A stretch of 64,000 nt of DNA from Calonectria ilicicola (lineage: Eukaryota > Ascomycota > Sordariomycetes > Hypocreales > Nectriaceae): NCBI GenBank assembly GCA_020809705.1, contig CP085836.1:1116001-1180000 (forward strand), in the 5' to 3' direction. The notes beneath the pieces are model-generated. The model was not told where the DNA came from. It worked only from the letters and a program-made list of their open reading frames with translations, and ran no database searches. Below are positions 10,516 through 20,514 of this stretch, piece by piece. Made by a program: the position numbers and the translations under genes. Every line of letters starts with the position of its first letter. The first letter of the stretch is position 1.

Positions 10516-13155
10516 TGTAGTGATTGAATTGGTTAAAGACTAAGAATCTAGTATCTATGAACGGGAGCCCATATTACTTTATATACAGGTGTGTCCAGTC
10601 TTACTTTCCCAGCCACTGGATTAATTGCCTTGCTCGCACTTGTTCAACACTAGTGGGTGCAGTAGCTCGGGTGGCAGATTCGACAGCGACATCCTCTCTA
10701 ACCTAGTAACATACAATCAGAGCATGTACATCAAACGAGCAGGGGGCTTTGGGGTAGGCAGCCAGACTGGACGTGGTGTTGAGATGTGCCTATGTGAGGG
10801 GCGGGAGAAAGAACAATACCGGTGATCGGCCGTATGTCTCTGTGGAGGGACGTTTTTTTGTCGGCAAAGCAGGATAGGAAGGCGATTGTTGATTCTAACA
10901 GGTTGTAGTTGATGAAAAAGTTGAGAGAGAGAGAGGAAGAAGATTGTCGGCGGAGAGAAAGGTGAGGGAGGAGGCAGCCTTAATGGCTAGCCCAACTGCT
11001 GCCGGCTCGCTGAATTATTGTTGCTGAATTCACGTACGCGTGTGTTTATAAGCTATAAATCATATTTCCTTGCTGGCCGTATGCAACTTGCCCATCATTT
11101 AATACATACTAACCCCTGGAGGAACTTCTTGGGTGACTACTTTATATCTTTATTAGAAAAAGGGTTTAGATAGGAAGGCAGTGATTCTCTCCGCATCTTT
11201 TTTTCCTTGTCCTGCAAGCTCCTTGCAAAATCTTCATAGATTATTGCCCATTTTGCTCTCACTTACCCTGTTGTATTTGCACTGGCCATACGGTGTCGGT
11301 TGATTAGGGTGTTCCTATGTTGTTGTTTTGTGAAGTGCCGATCAGGTATTAGTCCAAGCCGCCAGCAGCTGGCATCTATAGTTGCCAATCCAGCTGACAG
11401 CCGCATTCAATCGCTCATAAGCTAACTCGCGTTTGTTTGTTATGTTTCCCTCCCTCTCTCTGCTGTCCCCTCTCCCTTTCTTTTTTTTTAACTTCGTCAA
11501 CAAGAGCATAGCACTCGAATCAGCAATGGGTATGTATCATCAGTTTCATTTGAAGCATGATCAATTAAGGATCCTTATTCTAATCGTCTGACGGGTTTCA
11601 GAGGTGATTACTGACGATGACATCGAGCTGGCGGCAGCAGCGAGCAACAGCTCTGAGTATGGGACTCATTGCTGTAGGTTGGCACTATTACGAAGCGAGA
11701 CCGTTTTATCTAACGACTAGGAGATGATTTCGGTCGTCATCGGTCTAAGGTGCTGAAGAAAGGTAAGAAAGGACGGTTGGGGTGGGGCAGAGCGAGGAGA
11801 GAAATACGAATGCAGTGCTGACGAGATTACAGAAGACGAAGAGGAACAAGAGCAAAAAGAAGACGAACAAGGTGGGAAGAGACTAGCGCTATGGTCATGT
11901 TGATTGGGTGGTGCTGACATTCTGAAATAAGAATGGTTTCAGATCAAGCTCTCAAGAGTGAATGGCTTGGTGTGAGTGTGCATGTGTATGTGTGTATGAT
12001 CCACCATTAACATTGTGCAGCTGCGACGTGACGGTTACGCATCAACAACGTTGTGGTAAGACGTTTGACAACACTGCATTTAAGGTATGGATACTGGCTT
12101 TGTTCGTGATATATGCTATCAGCATCTGTAAGCATAACTTCGTGTCTGATGATATCTGTATGTCTAGCTCCGCAAACATATGTGTCAGGATCACTTGTTG
12201 GATGGTATGTTGGGTAATAGTCGGGGAAGAGCACTTTGAGCCCATGATGCTAACTATAATGTAGTAGAATACTTATTGAGAGGGAATCTCAACAACCAAG
12301 AGAAGATGGCAGGTCGAAGGTATGGAAAATGCTCAATCATTTGGTGGATTCCTATAATTGGAATGCTAACAGGCTGGGCATAGCGCTCTAATTGACTTCG
12401 TCCTTCGAGGTGAATGGCGCCATTGCAGATATAAATATGAACCAGGGTAAGCAGCGATCTCTCTGTCTTTTTCTCCGCCTCCCTCTCTCCTTCTCCACGT
12501 GGGTGTGTGTCTCTATGTATACATGTATAAAATACAGCAATGAGTGAGTGCATCATGCTAATATACTGTTATACTGCAGCAAAGGACCCAAAAAAGCCAA
12601 TTACACAGGATTGCATCTGCATTAGAGGCTAAGGCGTGAGTACATGTTTGGCATATGGCAGTCTATGTACTGAATATGATTGGCTTAGAGCTGCTGAGCC
12701 GGAATTTGCTGCCAAGTGGGGCAATCAGTTCCATCAGGCCAAAATCACTTCGCCGGTCTCTTTGACTCCTCAGGGGACTTTACTGGGTATGAAGTCTTCA
12801 GATGAGATCCCTTCTCATAGCTTGCATGTTCAGCAAGATATTTGATTCAACTAGACAATGGTCGATAAGTGATGGGAATCACTTCCCGCATGAGTTCATG
12901 GTTATTATCCTGCTTGGCAAACAAAAAGATATGATAAGGCAAGGCATAAAGCAGCAGAGAACCCAATCACACTTACCATAGCTGAATAAATAAACATCAA
13001 GGTTAGGTTAATCACTTTGCTATATGCGACATACGTAACCACATTTTGGAGATCTCTCCCGGCGTCAATCATGTAGAGGCGTACTGCGGGGTTGGTTGTG
13101 CCTGCGGCAATGGTAATCTCTTAGGCTAGTTTTCATTATTTTCATATCCGCCCTT
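10516..13155. other. Non-coding or unrecognised stretch
   Basis: Several purine- or pyrimidine-rich low-complexity patches occur (for example 10920-10970 and 11440-11490), with short frames lacking any motif. I see no gene here. Confidence 0.35.
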
Positions 13156-13283
13156 CGGATATGCCAGTTGGAAGGGTTATACTGCAAGCTATAACTGGGG
13201 ATGATTTGGAGAGTGCTGAGCCCGATGGGGAAACCGTTTCTTAACCATACCCAGGTCCCTGTAAGACTCACAGCACAAGAAGT
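13156..13283. repeat. Dispersed repeat, copy B
   Basis: This copy is related by eye to 8567-8680, with the same blocks in the same order starting at CGGATATGCC. It lies about 140 bases from the tRNA-like unit at 13420-13492. That fits a minus-strand SINE with its tRNA-derived head on the right. Confidence 0.45.
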
Positions 13284-13419
13284 CTGAAAGGGGCGGCTAT
13301 ATTTAATAACATCTAAACACACGAGGAGGCAGCTATTTATTGATTTCTTACCAACTACCAAACTCAATATTTCTAATCAAAATTCATGGCAGAAAAACAA
13401 TGTCAATGTGATGGGGAAC

Positions 13420-13492
13420 GTGGGCTCGAACCCTCGGTCTTTTGAAAATTTAGCTTTGGCGGGCGGAATAGTTAGTCCGGCTGCAACACCAG
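13420..13492 (-). repeat. tRNA-like (SINE head), minus strand
   Basis: On the minus strand, GGTGTTGCAGCCGGACTAAC is followed by GGGTTCGAGCCC, a perfect box-B core. The 5' part closely matches the start of the unit at 9821 (GGTGTTGTAGCTGGAGTGAC). The arms do not fold into a complete tRNA. A tRNA-derived repeat head is the likely reading. Confidence 0.4.
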
Positions 13493-14351
13493 TCTCGGTG
13501 ACCAAGAGCTTCTAGTCTCAACACTAGGAAGAAGGCCAACAAACCAAAATCAACAGTTCTTTTGTCTAGATTTTAAGGCTTTCTTTTTGAGGGATCATTC
13601 ATTCCATTGGCCTATGTGATTTTCATGATTTTTTGTTTAATTTTATTGTATCAAGTTTTGTTTATTTCTCCTCTCTATAAGCTATTAACCTATCTTATGC
13701 CTCCTTCTCCTGCAGCTGTTGCGAGTAGCTGAACTTTTTACCGTTTTCGGGCTGTGCATGTAGTTTATGCTACATGAGGCTCAAATGAACAACCACTCAC
13801 TCACTCCACAGCTGTCGGGGTCCAACTGGAATCTAGTTGAATTGTGGGTCTTTACTCACTTCCTCGTGTGTCTCAATAAAGCCAGACTAACATGTGTTAT
13901 GCACGCAGGACTTATTATGATGTAGCACTAAAGTAATCTCCTTAATCTTGGGTAAAAGTTCCTCGTCCCAGAACTCACTATGTGCAATAACGAGGCCGCC
14001 CTCAGTCTGCTTCGCGATACTTCTATTATTGAATGAGAATTTCCGATCCAAGACATAGCGAATGCAGGTGGGTGGATGTTCCGCATATAACTCGTCTGGA
14101 GATCAGTCATCGTACCGCACGAATGGCAAAGTGTTTTCCGCAAGTCGCGGCTAGCTTGGGCGAAGTGTAGGTACGTGGCGATCTGGGTAAATCTCCGAAA
14201 TCGGGTCATTACAAAGCTAAGTGGCGTTTTTGTCGTCACCAGACCAATCATTCACGGAGTCTTCTGTATTTATTATTTAGTGAATGAGTAGGTGAAGCTG
14301 GAAGCGGGCTTCGACCTAGATAGTATTGGCTACTTGCTATGTGCTTTCAAG
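13493..14351. other. Mostly non-coding; a coding-like minus-strand patch
   Basis: The minus-strand patch 13928-14251 reads as protein in two adjoining frames (YVLDRKFSFNNRSIA, then EFWDEELLPKIKEIT). It may be decayed coding sequence downstream of the PNP fragment. I do not recognise a family. Confidence 0.25.
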
Positions 14352-14804
14352 TTATGCAGCAGAGACAAATCTGAGAAGGTCAACTACAAACGCTCCTGCT
14401 ACAGCTGAGGCATAATAGTTCCAGCGATCATTTTTATGCGAGTCAGCATAGTCGCAGATCCCCTTGATTACTAAGCAAGGGAAAGAATTAGGTAGACCAA
14501 CGGCTTCATTCTCAACACAAAGATATTGTTTCCCAGTAATTATTGAAAACTCATTTCGAGCATTCTTCGGTAGAATATTATTAGATGCAATGGCGCCATA
14601 GTGGATTTTTGGGTGGTTAGTATCCCGTTCAAGACGCTCGATCTCGAAGCTTTCATCACAGTTATGACATGTACTCCCAGACACATGCCCATAACTGGAT
14701 TCGAATAATCGATCATTGCTTGTTCCCGGATACGTAAAGTCATTCTTCTGTTGAGTCATACGAGGATTGGTTTTCCACACGTGTTGAAGTATATGGCTGC
14801 GCAA
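14352..14804 (-). pseudogene. C-terminal half of a PNP_UDP (nucleoside phosphorylase-like) domain
   Basis: The frame carries the second half of the PNP_UDP domain seen in fungal NLR N-termini. It has FTYPG and DRLFESSYGH, a CHNCD pair, the catalytic-site region KIHYGAIASNN, ENEAVGLPNSFPCLVIKG, and GICDYADSHKNDRW near the end. It terminates at YYASAVAGAFVVDLLRFVSAA, the usual domain end, with no NACHT or other module after it. The first half (VGxICAI to GIGGGAP) is missing: the frame has no proper start, and the adjoining bases at 14805-14918 lead directly into the FunK1 gene on the other strand. It is a fragment of an NLR-like or stand-alone PNP gene. It is not simply the missing half of the copy at 4247 or the copy at 58982, because both lie far away among other sequence. 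Confidence 0.75.
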
Positions 14805-14918
14805 TCATCAAAGACAACCCAATCGGCGATGGGCTTGACTCCTTTCACGCCTCATTCCAATCGATCTGCCATGAAAAGGGCTTCTCGCGTTCTTCTAGCT
14901 CGCTAGACCAGCTTGACC

Positions 14919-17171
14919 ATGAAGGTACGCGATCAGTTCTTTTTTCAACGCCCTCTGCTGACTCCAGCAGGTCTTCAAACAGTTGTCCTAGCTCTCTTGT
15001 CAGCGGTGCAAACTCTTCCAGCTGCTCGCCTACTTCCTGCCAAAGCGCGCCGTGGCACACTTCGAAGTGATCTCCTTCGACTAGAACTCTCTCTCGACTC
15101 GGATGACTTCGACTACGACCGCATCAAACCTCTTCTGAAAGCCGCCCTCGCCGACGATCGGAATGATTATCTTATCTGGGATCAAGTTTACAATGCCGTC
15201 ACCGAATCCGCCCCGCCTCCCCGCCCAACGGCGTCTTCCCTTCAACAAACCCCATGGCTGCGCAATACTAGTAGCTTTGCAAACTCATCCGAGCATCGCA
15301 AATATGTGGACAATGTGCTGAAAGAAGAGGTTGGTCCTATGTATGTCGGACTCGGCAACTTTGACGACACGTACTTTAGAGGCGTGACCGAACTTGAGAC
15401 AGCGTCTCAGGCGTTCTTCAAGCAATGCCTCGGAGGCAGTGATCCACTCTTTGAGGGCGGTTGGAAGGGATGGCCCAAAGATGCGAACCAGGATGATGTG
15501 CTGAGCTGGTTTGCTGACTTCAGCGAAAAACTGGCGGCATTCGCACACAGCCACCAGTCAATTCCGACGCATCGACATCGACGAAGGCCATTGGCAAAGC
15601 CCAACGAACCGATTGACGGCTCTGTTGGGAAACGAAACATGGACATTGGGTTTGTGAATGATCCTCAAGCTAGGAAGGACTCGAGATGCCACTGGTCCCA
15701 GATCCTCGTGCCAGGAGAGCTGAAGAGCAACCCGTCCGCCGACAAAGCTTCAGAGGCATGGATTGATCTCGGGAGATATGCCAGGGAAGTACTTGCTGCC
15801 CAGGACACTCGTCGCTTTGTCCTGGGCTTTACTATTTGCGGATCTCTCATGAGAGTATGGGCATTCGATCGAATAGGTGGCATCGCATCCGAGCAGTTTG
15901 ATATTAATGCAGATGGTCTTCGGTTTATATTTATCATCCTTGGATTTCTCTGGATGAATGAAGAGCAACTCGGATTCGACCCAACAATCAAGACAGTAAA
16001 TACGGAGCGCTTCATTGAGATTGAGCGGAATGGTTCAAAGGAGCGGATCATCATTGATAAGGTGATGCAGCGAGCACGTTGCATAGCTGGCAGGGCGACA
16101 ACTTGTTGGAAAGCCCACCTCAAAGGACACCCGGAAAGTCCCCTTGTCGTCAAGGACTCATGGCAATATCCAGAACGTGACGAGGAAGGTGAATTATTAT
16201 CCGAGGTTACTGCAAAAGGAGTCATCAATATGGCTCGATATTATTGGCACGGCACGGTTCGCAACCGCGAGACGGACGACGATGTCCGGGGTAACATTCG
16301 AAAGGGTATCGATGTTACGAGAGCCACGAATTACCGCCCGGAACGCTCGATGCCGTCAACCAGCGTTGTTGCTGGTGCTCAGAGAACAGGGCGTAGCATC
16401 AGCGCCGCCAGTAGAAAGCGATCATCTACTCGCACCGGAGTTCCTCTTCCTCCCAGCAAACGATCATGTTCTGCATCTCCGGTAAGAAGTGGCAGTCAGA
16501 TTCTGCCAAATCGAATACATCGGCGTGTCATTCTTCGTGATTATGGCAGACCCATATACAAAGCGAGCTGTCGATCGGCCCTGCTTGCTGCATTCAAGGG
16601 CTGTATTCAAGGATACCAGTCCCTGCACAAGGCGGGTTTCTTACACAGGGACATTTCAGTTAACAACCTTATGATCAATGAGGACGATAACAACCCTTCC
16701 TGGCCTTCATTCTTAATAGACCTTGGGCTTGCTATTAGAGAGCAACGAGAAGGCGCTTCGGGAGCAAAAGGAAAGACTGGCACGAGAGCGTTTATGGCTA
16801 TTGGGGCGCTTCTGGGCGATCAGCAATCTTTCATGCACGATCTTGAGTCGTTCTTCTGGGTTTTGTTCTGGATATGCCTCCATTATGATGGCCCGGACCG
16901 AAGCAGAGTTATCCCACGTTTTGATAAGTGGAATGACGTCGATACAGAGGAGCTGGCTGGTATAAAACTTGGCGTTATCGCGAAGGAGACAATTTTCATG
17001 AAAACAGTCACTGATAATTGCACGCTATATTATCAGCCACTCATCTCTCTGTTGAATGGGTTGCGGAAGGTTGTTTTCCCGAGGGATAAGCCGTGGGACC
17101 AGGAAGATGAGAGGCTCTACTCCCGAATGCAGCAAATTCTTGTACAAGGGCGGAAAAGTTTGGATGAATAA
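14919..17171 (+). CDS. FunK1-type fungal protein kinase
   Basis: The 750-residue product matches the fungus-expanded FunK1 kinase family. It has a long N-terminal region with LQQTPWLRNTSSFANSSEH and SRCHWSQILVPGELKS, a phosphate-binding-lobe lysine in VVKDSWQYPERDEEGEL (about residue 410), and a basic, serine-rich linker. The C-lobe follows, with HRDISVNNLM (H576-R577-D578), a DLG in place of DFG (D601), GKTGTRAFMA as the activation segment, and HDLESFFWVLFWI. These residues are compatible with an active enzyme, though substrates of the family are poorly known. The first in-frame ATG is at 14919. A GT just after it (ATGAAG|GTACGC) leaves room for a small 5' intron, so the N-terminus is uncertain. 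FunK1 genes are often linked to transposon-rich and NLR-rich regions, as here. Confidence 0.85.
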   Translation: MKVRDQFFFQRPLLTPAGLQTVVLALLSAVQTLPAARLLPAKARRGTLRSDLLRLELSLDSDDFDYDRIKPLLKAALADDRNDYLIWDQVYNAVTESAPPPRPTASSLQQTPWLRNTSSFANSSEHRKYVDNVLKEEVGPMYVGLGNFDDTYFRGVTELETASQAFFKQCLGGSDPLFEGGWKGWPKDANQDDVLSWFADFSEKLAAFAHSHQSIPTHRHRRRPLAKPNEPIDGSVGKRNMDIGFVNDPQARKDSRCHWSQILVPGELKSNPSADKASEAWIDLGRYAREVLAAQDTRRFVLGFTICGSLMRVWAFDRIGGIASEQFDINADGLRFIFIILGFLWMNEEQLGFDPTIKTVNTERFIEIERNGSKERIIIDKVMQRARCIAGRATTCWKAHLKGHPESPLVVKDSWQYPERDEEGELLSEVTAKGVINMARYYWHGTVRNRETDDDVRGNIRKGIDVTRATNYRPERSMPSTSVVAGAQRTGRSISAASRKRSSTRTGVPLPPSKRSCSASPVRSGSQILPNRIHRRVILRDYGRPIYKASCRSALLAAFKGCIQGYQSLHKAGFLHRDISVNNLMINEDDNNPSWPSFLIDLGLAIREQREGASGAKGKTGTRAFMAIGALLGDQQSFMHDLESFFWVLFWICLHYDGPDRSRVIPRFDKWNDVDTEELAGIKLGVIAKETIFMKTVTDNCTLYYQPLISLLNGLRKVVFPRDKPWDQEDERLYSRMQQILVQGRKSLDE

Positions 17172-17590
17172 TGTTAAATGTATGTAATACAATATAACCA
17201 ATACTTGTAGGCGCAGATCTGATGTGTAAAAGCAGCGGGGCTCACATGAAGGGGTGGTAGACAAGATTGAGGTACACTGATGTTGCGCCGGTCAAATTTA
17301 TGCACGGAGTTGTGGAGACTGTGTGAACGTATTTCAAGGTCAATCTAGATACGCATCGTGGTGCATTTGTGTGATGAGGCAGCAGTCGAACTTGGAGGTG
17401 GCCTCTGACCATTGTTTTCTTAGGAGATGGACTCACGTTGAAAAGGGTAAGTTTTCAATCCACCTCTCTGGATCGCGTTGGATTACAGTGGGTCCAGCTG
17501 TTCAAAAATATCGCCTCTTAGGTTCTAACTTAGACGACTAGTTGGTTTGGTTCCGACTGGTTGGTTCCGCCTAATTCATGTCTGGTTGTC
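17172..17590. other. Spacer between FunK1 and the PD-(D/E)XK gene
   Basis: About 420 bases separate two same-strand genes. It should contain the FunK1 terminator and the promoter of the next gene, but I see no distinctive site. Confidence 0.3.
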
Positions 17591-19179
17591 ATGATGGTCC
17601 AACCGGGTAGTCCCACCTCCATGACAAACGCCCATCACGACACCGCTCCAAACCCCATGGCACTTGCCTCGCATCTTGATCCTCGACCTTCCACTCTGCC
17701 GCAGACAGAGTCCAGCTACCACAGAATGTGGGACATCGATCGCTGGCTAGATGCCGTCCCATCAACAGCTCTGCCCAACCAACTCGATACACATTCCCAT
17801 TCCCGCCTACTATCGTACCCTCCCTCTCCGCCTCTGGAAGGTGATGTCGCTGCAGCCCCCGGCATGGAAACCCCGAACAAACGGAGCTTTAGCTCTAGAA
17901 GCCTTAACCCGACAGCTCTGACACCGCGCTCTGCATCCCCAACAAACAGCTTCAACACCCCCTCTCTCACATCCTCGGCTCGCCGATCCTCGTCTCGCAA
18001 CAAGCTCTCTGCTCTTCGCAAGGGCGATGAAGGAATCATAACGCGCCAGCTGAGCGGCCCCAGCACGCCCCTACTTCCCGAAGTCATCAAAAAGATCTTG
18101 CTCAAGATCCAGAGCCTCGAGAGGTGCAGAGGGGTCTTATCCCCGTCATCAAGTACGCCTGATTTCGAACCGCTTCTACAAGAGTTTGACCTTGACGATA
18201 CCGTATTCTCCACAATACCTGGCCAGGGTAGTCAGCTCAATTCAGACGATGTGCACGAGATTTGGTCGGATGCCCGGAGGTGCTTTGAGATGGACCACGA
18301 CGAGCCTGTTTGGAACGTCGAAGTCCACAACCCTCTTCTTAAGAAAGTTTTTCGGAAACCCACTGCGTCCAAGGATACCCCGAGTCTGGTAGACTTCAGC
18401 CTTTGGTAAGTTTCAGCCCTGTCCTTTGTTTGAGCCATGAACTGACGCGCTACTATTTTCTTTTTTTTTTACAGCACCACAGCCGCTCTGATAAAAGAGT
18501 ATTTACCTACATCAGCCCCCAACCATCGCATAGACTTCGTCATTTACATCAACCCTAAAAGTGAGCCGCGATATGCCGCCCTGATCGAATCGCTGCAAGA
18601 TCATCTTCCCAAGATGAGTATCAACCACTCTTCCTACAATGCGCTGCGACAGTACCCCATCGCACTCAGTGTCGAGACCAAGAGGTCCGGCAATGACTTT
18701 GATGGTGCAATTTTGCAAATAGTAACCTGGCAAGCTGCGCAGTGGAAGATGCTTAGGGCGTTGCTTCACAGAGCCGCGCTCCGTCATCGCAAATTGGGCC
18801 TACCTGGTTCTGATCAAGGCGATGTTTCTTCCCAAGAAGAGATCCGACACATGAACGAGTCGCTAAAGGAACTAGGCGCGCTGCCTGGTATCATAATCCA
18901 AGGTCATGACTGGTACTATGTGGCTACATCTCCGGAGCTCACAGATCCCGATGGTCAACCCTCGTTGAAGACGGTAGGCACATTTCTTTCCTCTTTTGGG
19001 CACATGCTTCTCTTTTCCCTCCCATTCTAACTCTTCCCTAGATCCTATGGCTTCACCAACCCATTGGCCGCACAAGCTCCGCCTTGGGTATCCACCAAAT
19101 CGCCGCGTTTCTTGAGTACCTGAGCCACTGGTCGACCAGCTGTTATTGGACTTGGTTTAAAACCCATGTCTTGGGTTGA
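17591..19179 (+). CDS. PD-(D/E)XK nuclease-like domain protein (three exons)
   Basis: Exons 17591-18405, 18475-18973 and 19042-19179 join in frame to 483 residues. Intron 1 is GTAAGT...TTTTACAG (69 bp) and intron 2 GTAGGC...CCCTAG (68 bp). The start is the first ATG of a tandem ATGATGG. The N-terminal 170 residues are Ser/Pro-rich and probably disordered. The C-terminal part matches the fungal PD-(D/E)XK nuclease-like family (PDDEXK_12): EIWSDARRC, LVDFSLCTTA, an acidic residue in DFVIYINP (D292), and the E-x-K in ALSVETKRSG (E339, K341). It then has ILQIVTWQAAQWKML, LPGIIIQGHDWYYVAT and WLHQPIGRTSSALG, ending at WTWFKTHVLG. All expected blocks are present, so the gene looks intact. Its biological role, and whether it cuts DNA, is not known to me. 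Confidence 0.85.
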
Positions 19180-20256
19180 ATGAAGTGCACACATAGTTAT
19201 TATAGTACCAAAAAACCACAATGCCAGCCGGACAGTCCCGGGCAATCCAGGTAAAGGCCAACAGAGTTTAGTCATACATGTCAGGTGTGAGAGAGGAGTC
19301 TAGTTCCATTTTTATTAGTTGCACTCACGCTTATGTATCTCAAAGATAATAGAGCTCAACATGGATAATTAATTCTTTGTCGTACTTACAACGTGGGAAA
19401 TGAATATGAAGTAGACGAAGCGCAGATGCAATAAGCGTCAGAGATAGCCTAAAATAAAAACACTGACGTGGAAAGCCTCGACATGCTTCGTTTCAGTGAA
19501 CAACAATAGGGACTGACTAGAGAGTTGAAAGTTGGCTTAACCTGATTGGTGACATGGAACAGGATCAGTTTCGGTTATGAAGATACATGTGACTTAAAAT
19601 GACGACTGCGGCTAGCGTTCATAGTTTTCGGCTTTCTTCAGCCCGAATTTATTCATGATCTGGCCTATGCCTCAAGCCCCTCATCACATAAGGGGCCCAG
19701 GTGGGGTACTCGGGCACCTTGTATCTCCTGGTGATCAATTGGCTGGCGAATGAGTCTCGTGCTACTGTTATCCCCCAAGTGGTGATCGACTTAGCAATCA
19801 GTTTTCTAACTTCTGGAGCTGCTGTGCGGAGAGATGAATTTTTGGCCTGATGAGGGTGCCACTGGTATCTAACGGGGTGTCATATTGCTATTATCCGACG
19901 TGGGTACTTAAAGATGGTCTTGTTGGAACGTTGAATTCATCACAAAGGGATTACAGTCATCGAGGCCTCAGGCACCGGCTAGGTGCCTAGTGTGAAGGCA
20001 GCAGGAAGCGAGATCAAGGGCATCACATGACCTACTCACAACAACACCAAAAAGGGGCTCTCTTTAGCTTAGTTAGACAGAATCATCAATCATCGTTCGA
20101 AGCAACAGACCCTACAGCAGCAGCTGCTATATTTGTGACCTTAACTGCGTCATCTCTGACCCCGGGACTTACCCACAGGCCTAAAGTTGATCATACTCCT
20201 CCTCTTTTTTTTCCCCTCTTTACTTCAACCAAATTGCTTTTGTTTTTGTTGATTTA
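19180..20256. other. Spacer upstream of the pogo-like element
   Basis: About 1.1 kb with no supported gene or repeat. It ends at the TA target duplication of the element starting at 20257. Confidence 0.35.
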
Positions 20257-20368
20257 CCCGCCGGGTTGACTAAACCGGCTCCGCTGTGAGCTTAAGCCCC
20301 CGCCTCTCCTCTAGAGAGGCGGTAACATAACCCGTATCTTCGTAGTTGGCGTATCCAGCTTTTCCAAC
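20257..20368 (+). repeat. Left terminal inverted repeat
   Basis: It pairs with 23254-23365. Within it CCGCCTCTCCTCTAGAGAGGCGG forms a smaller nested palindrome, described here only by its arms CCGCCTCTC and GAGAGGCGG. Confidence 0.9.
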
Positions 20369-20514
20369 CTCAACACACCACAACTCCATCAATATTGATA
20401 CAATCAAAAAGACAGCTATACCAATCAATTGCCCTACTTCTTATCTAACTGTGGTATTTATCTCATCCATTTTAATGGTGGTTTCGTAGCACAATAAGAG
20501 CGACAAGGTGGCAG

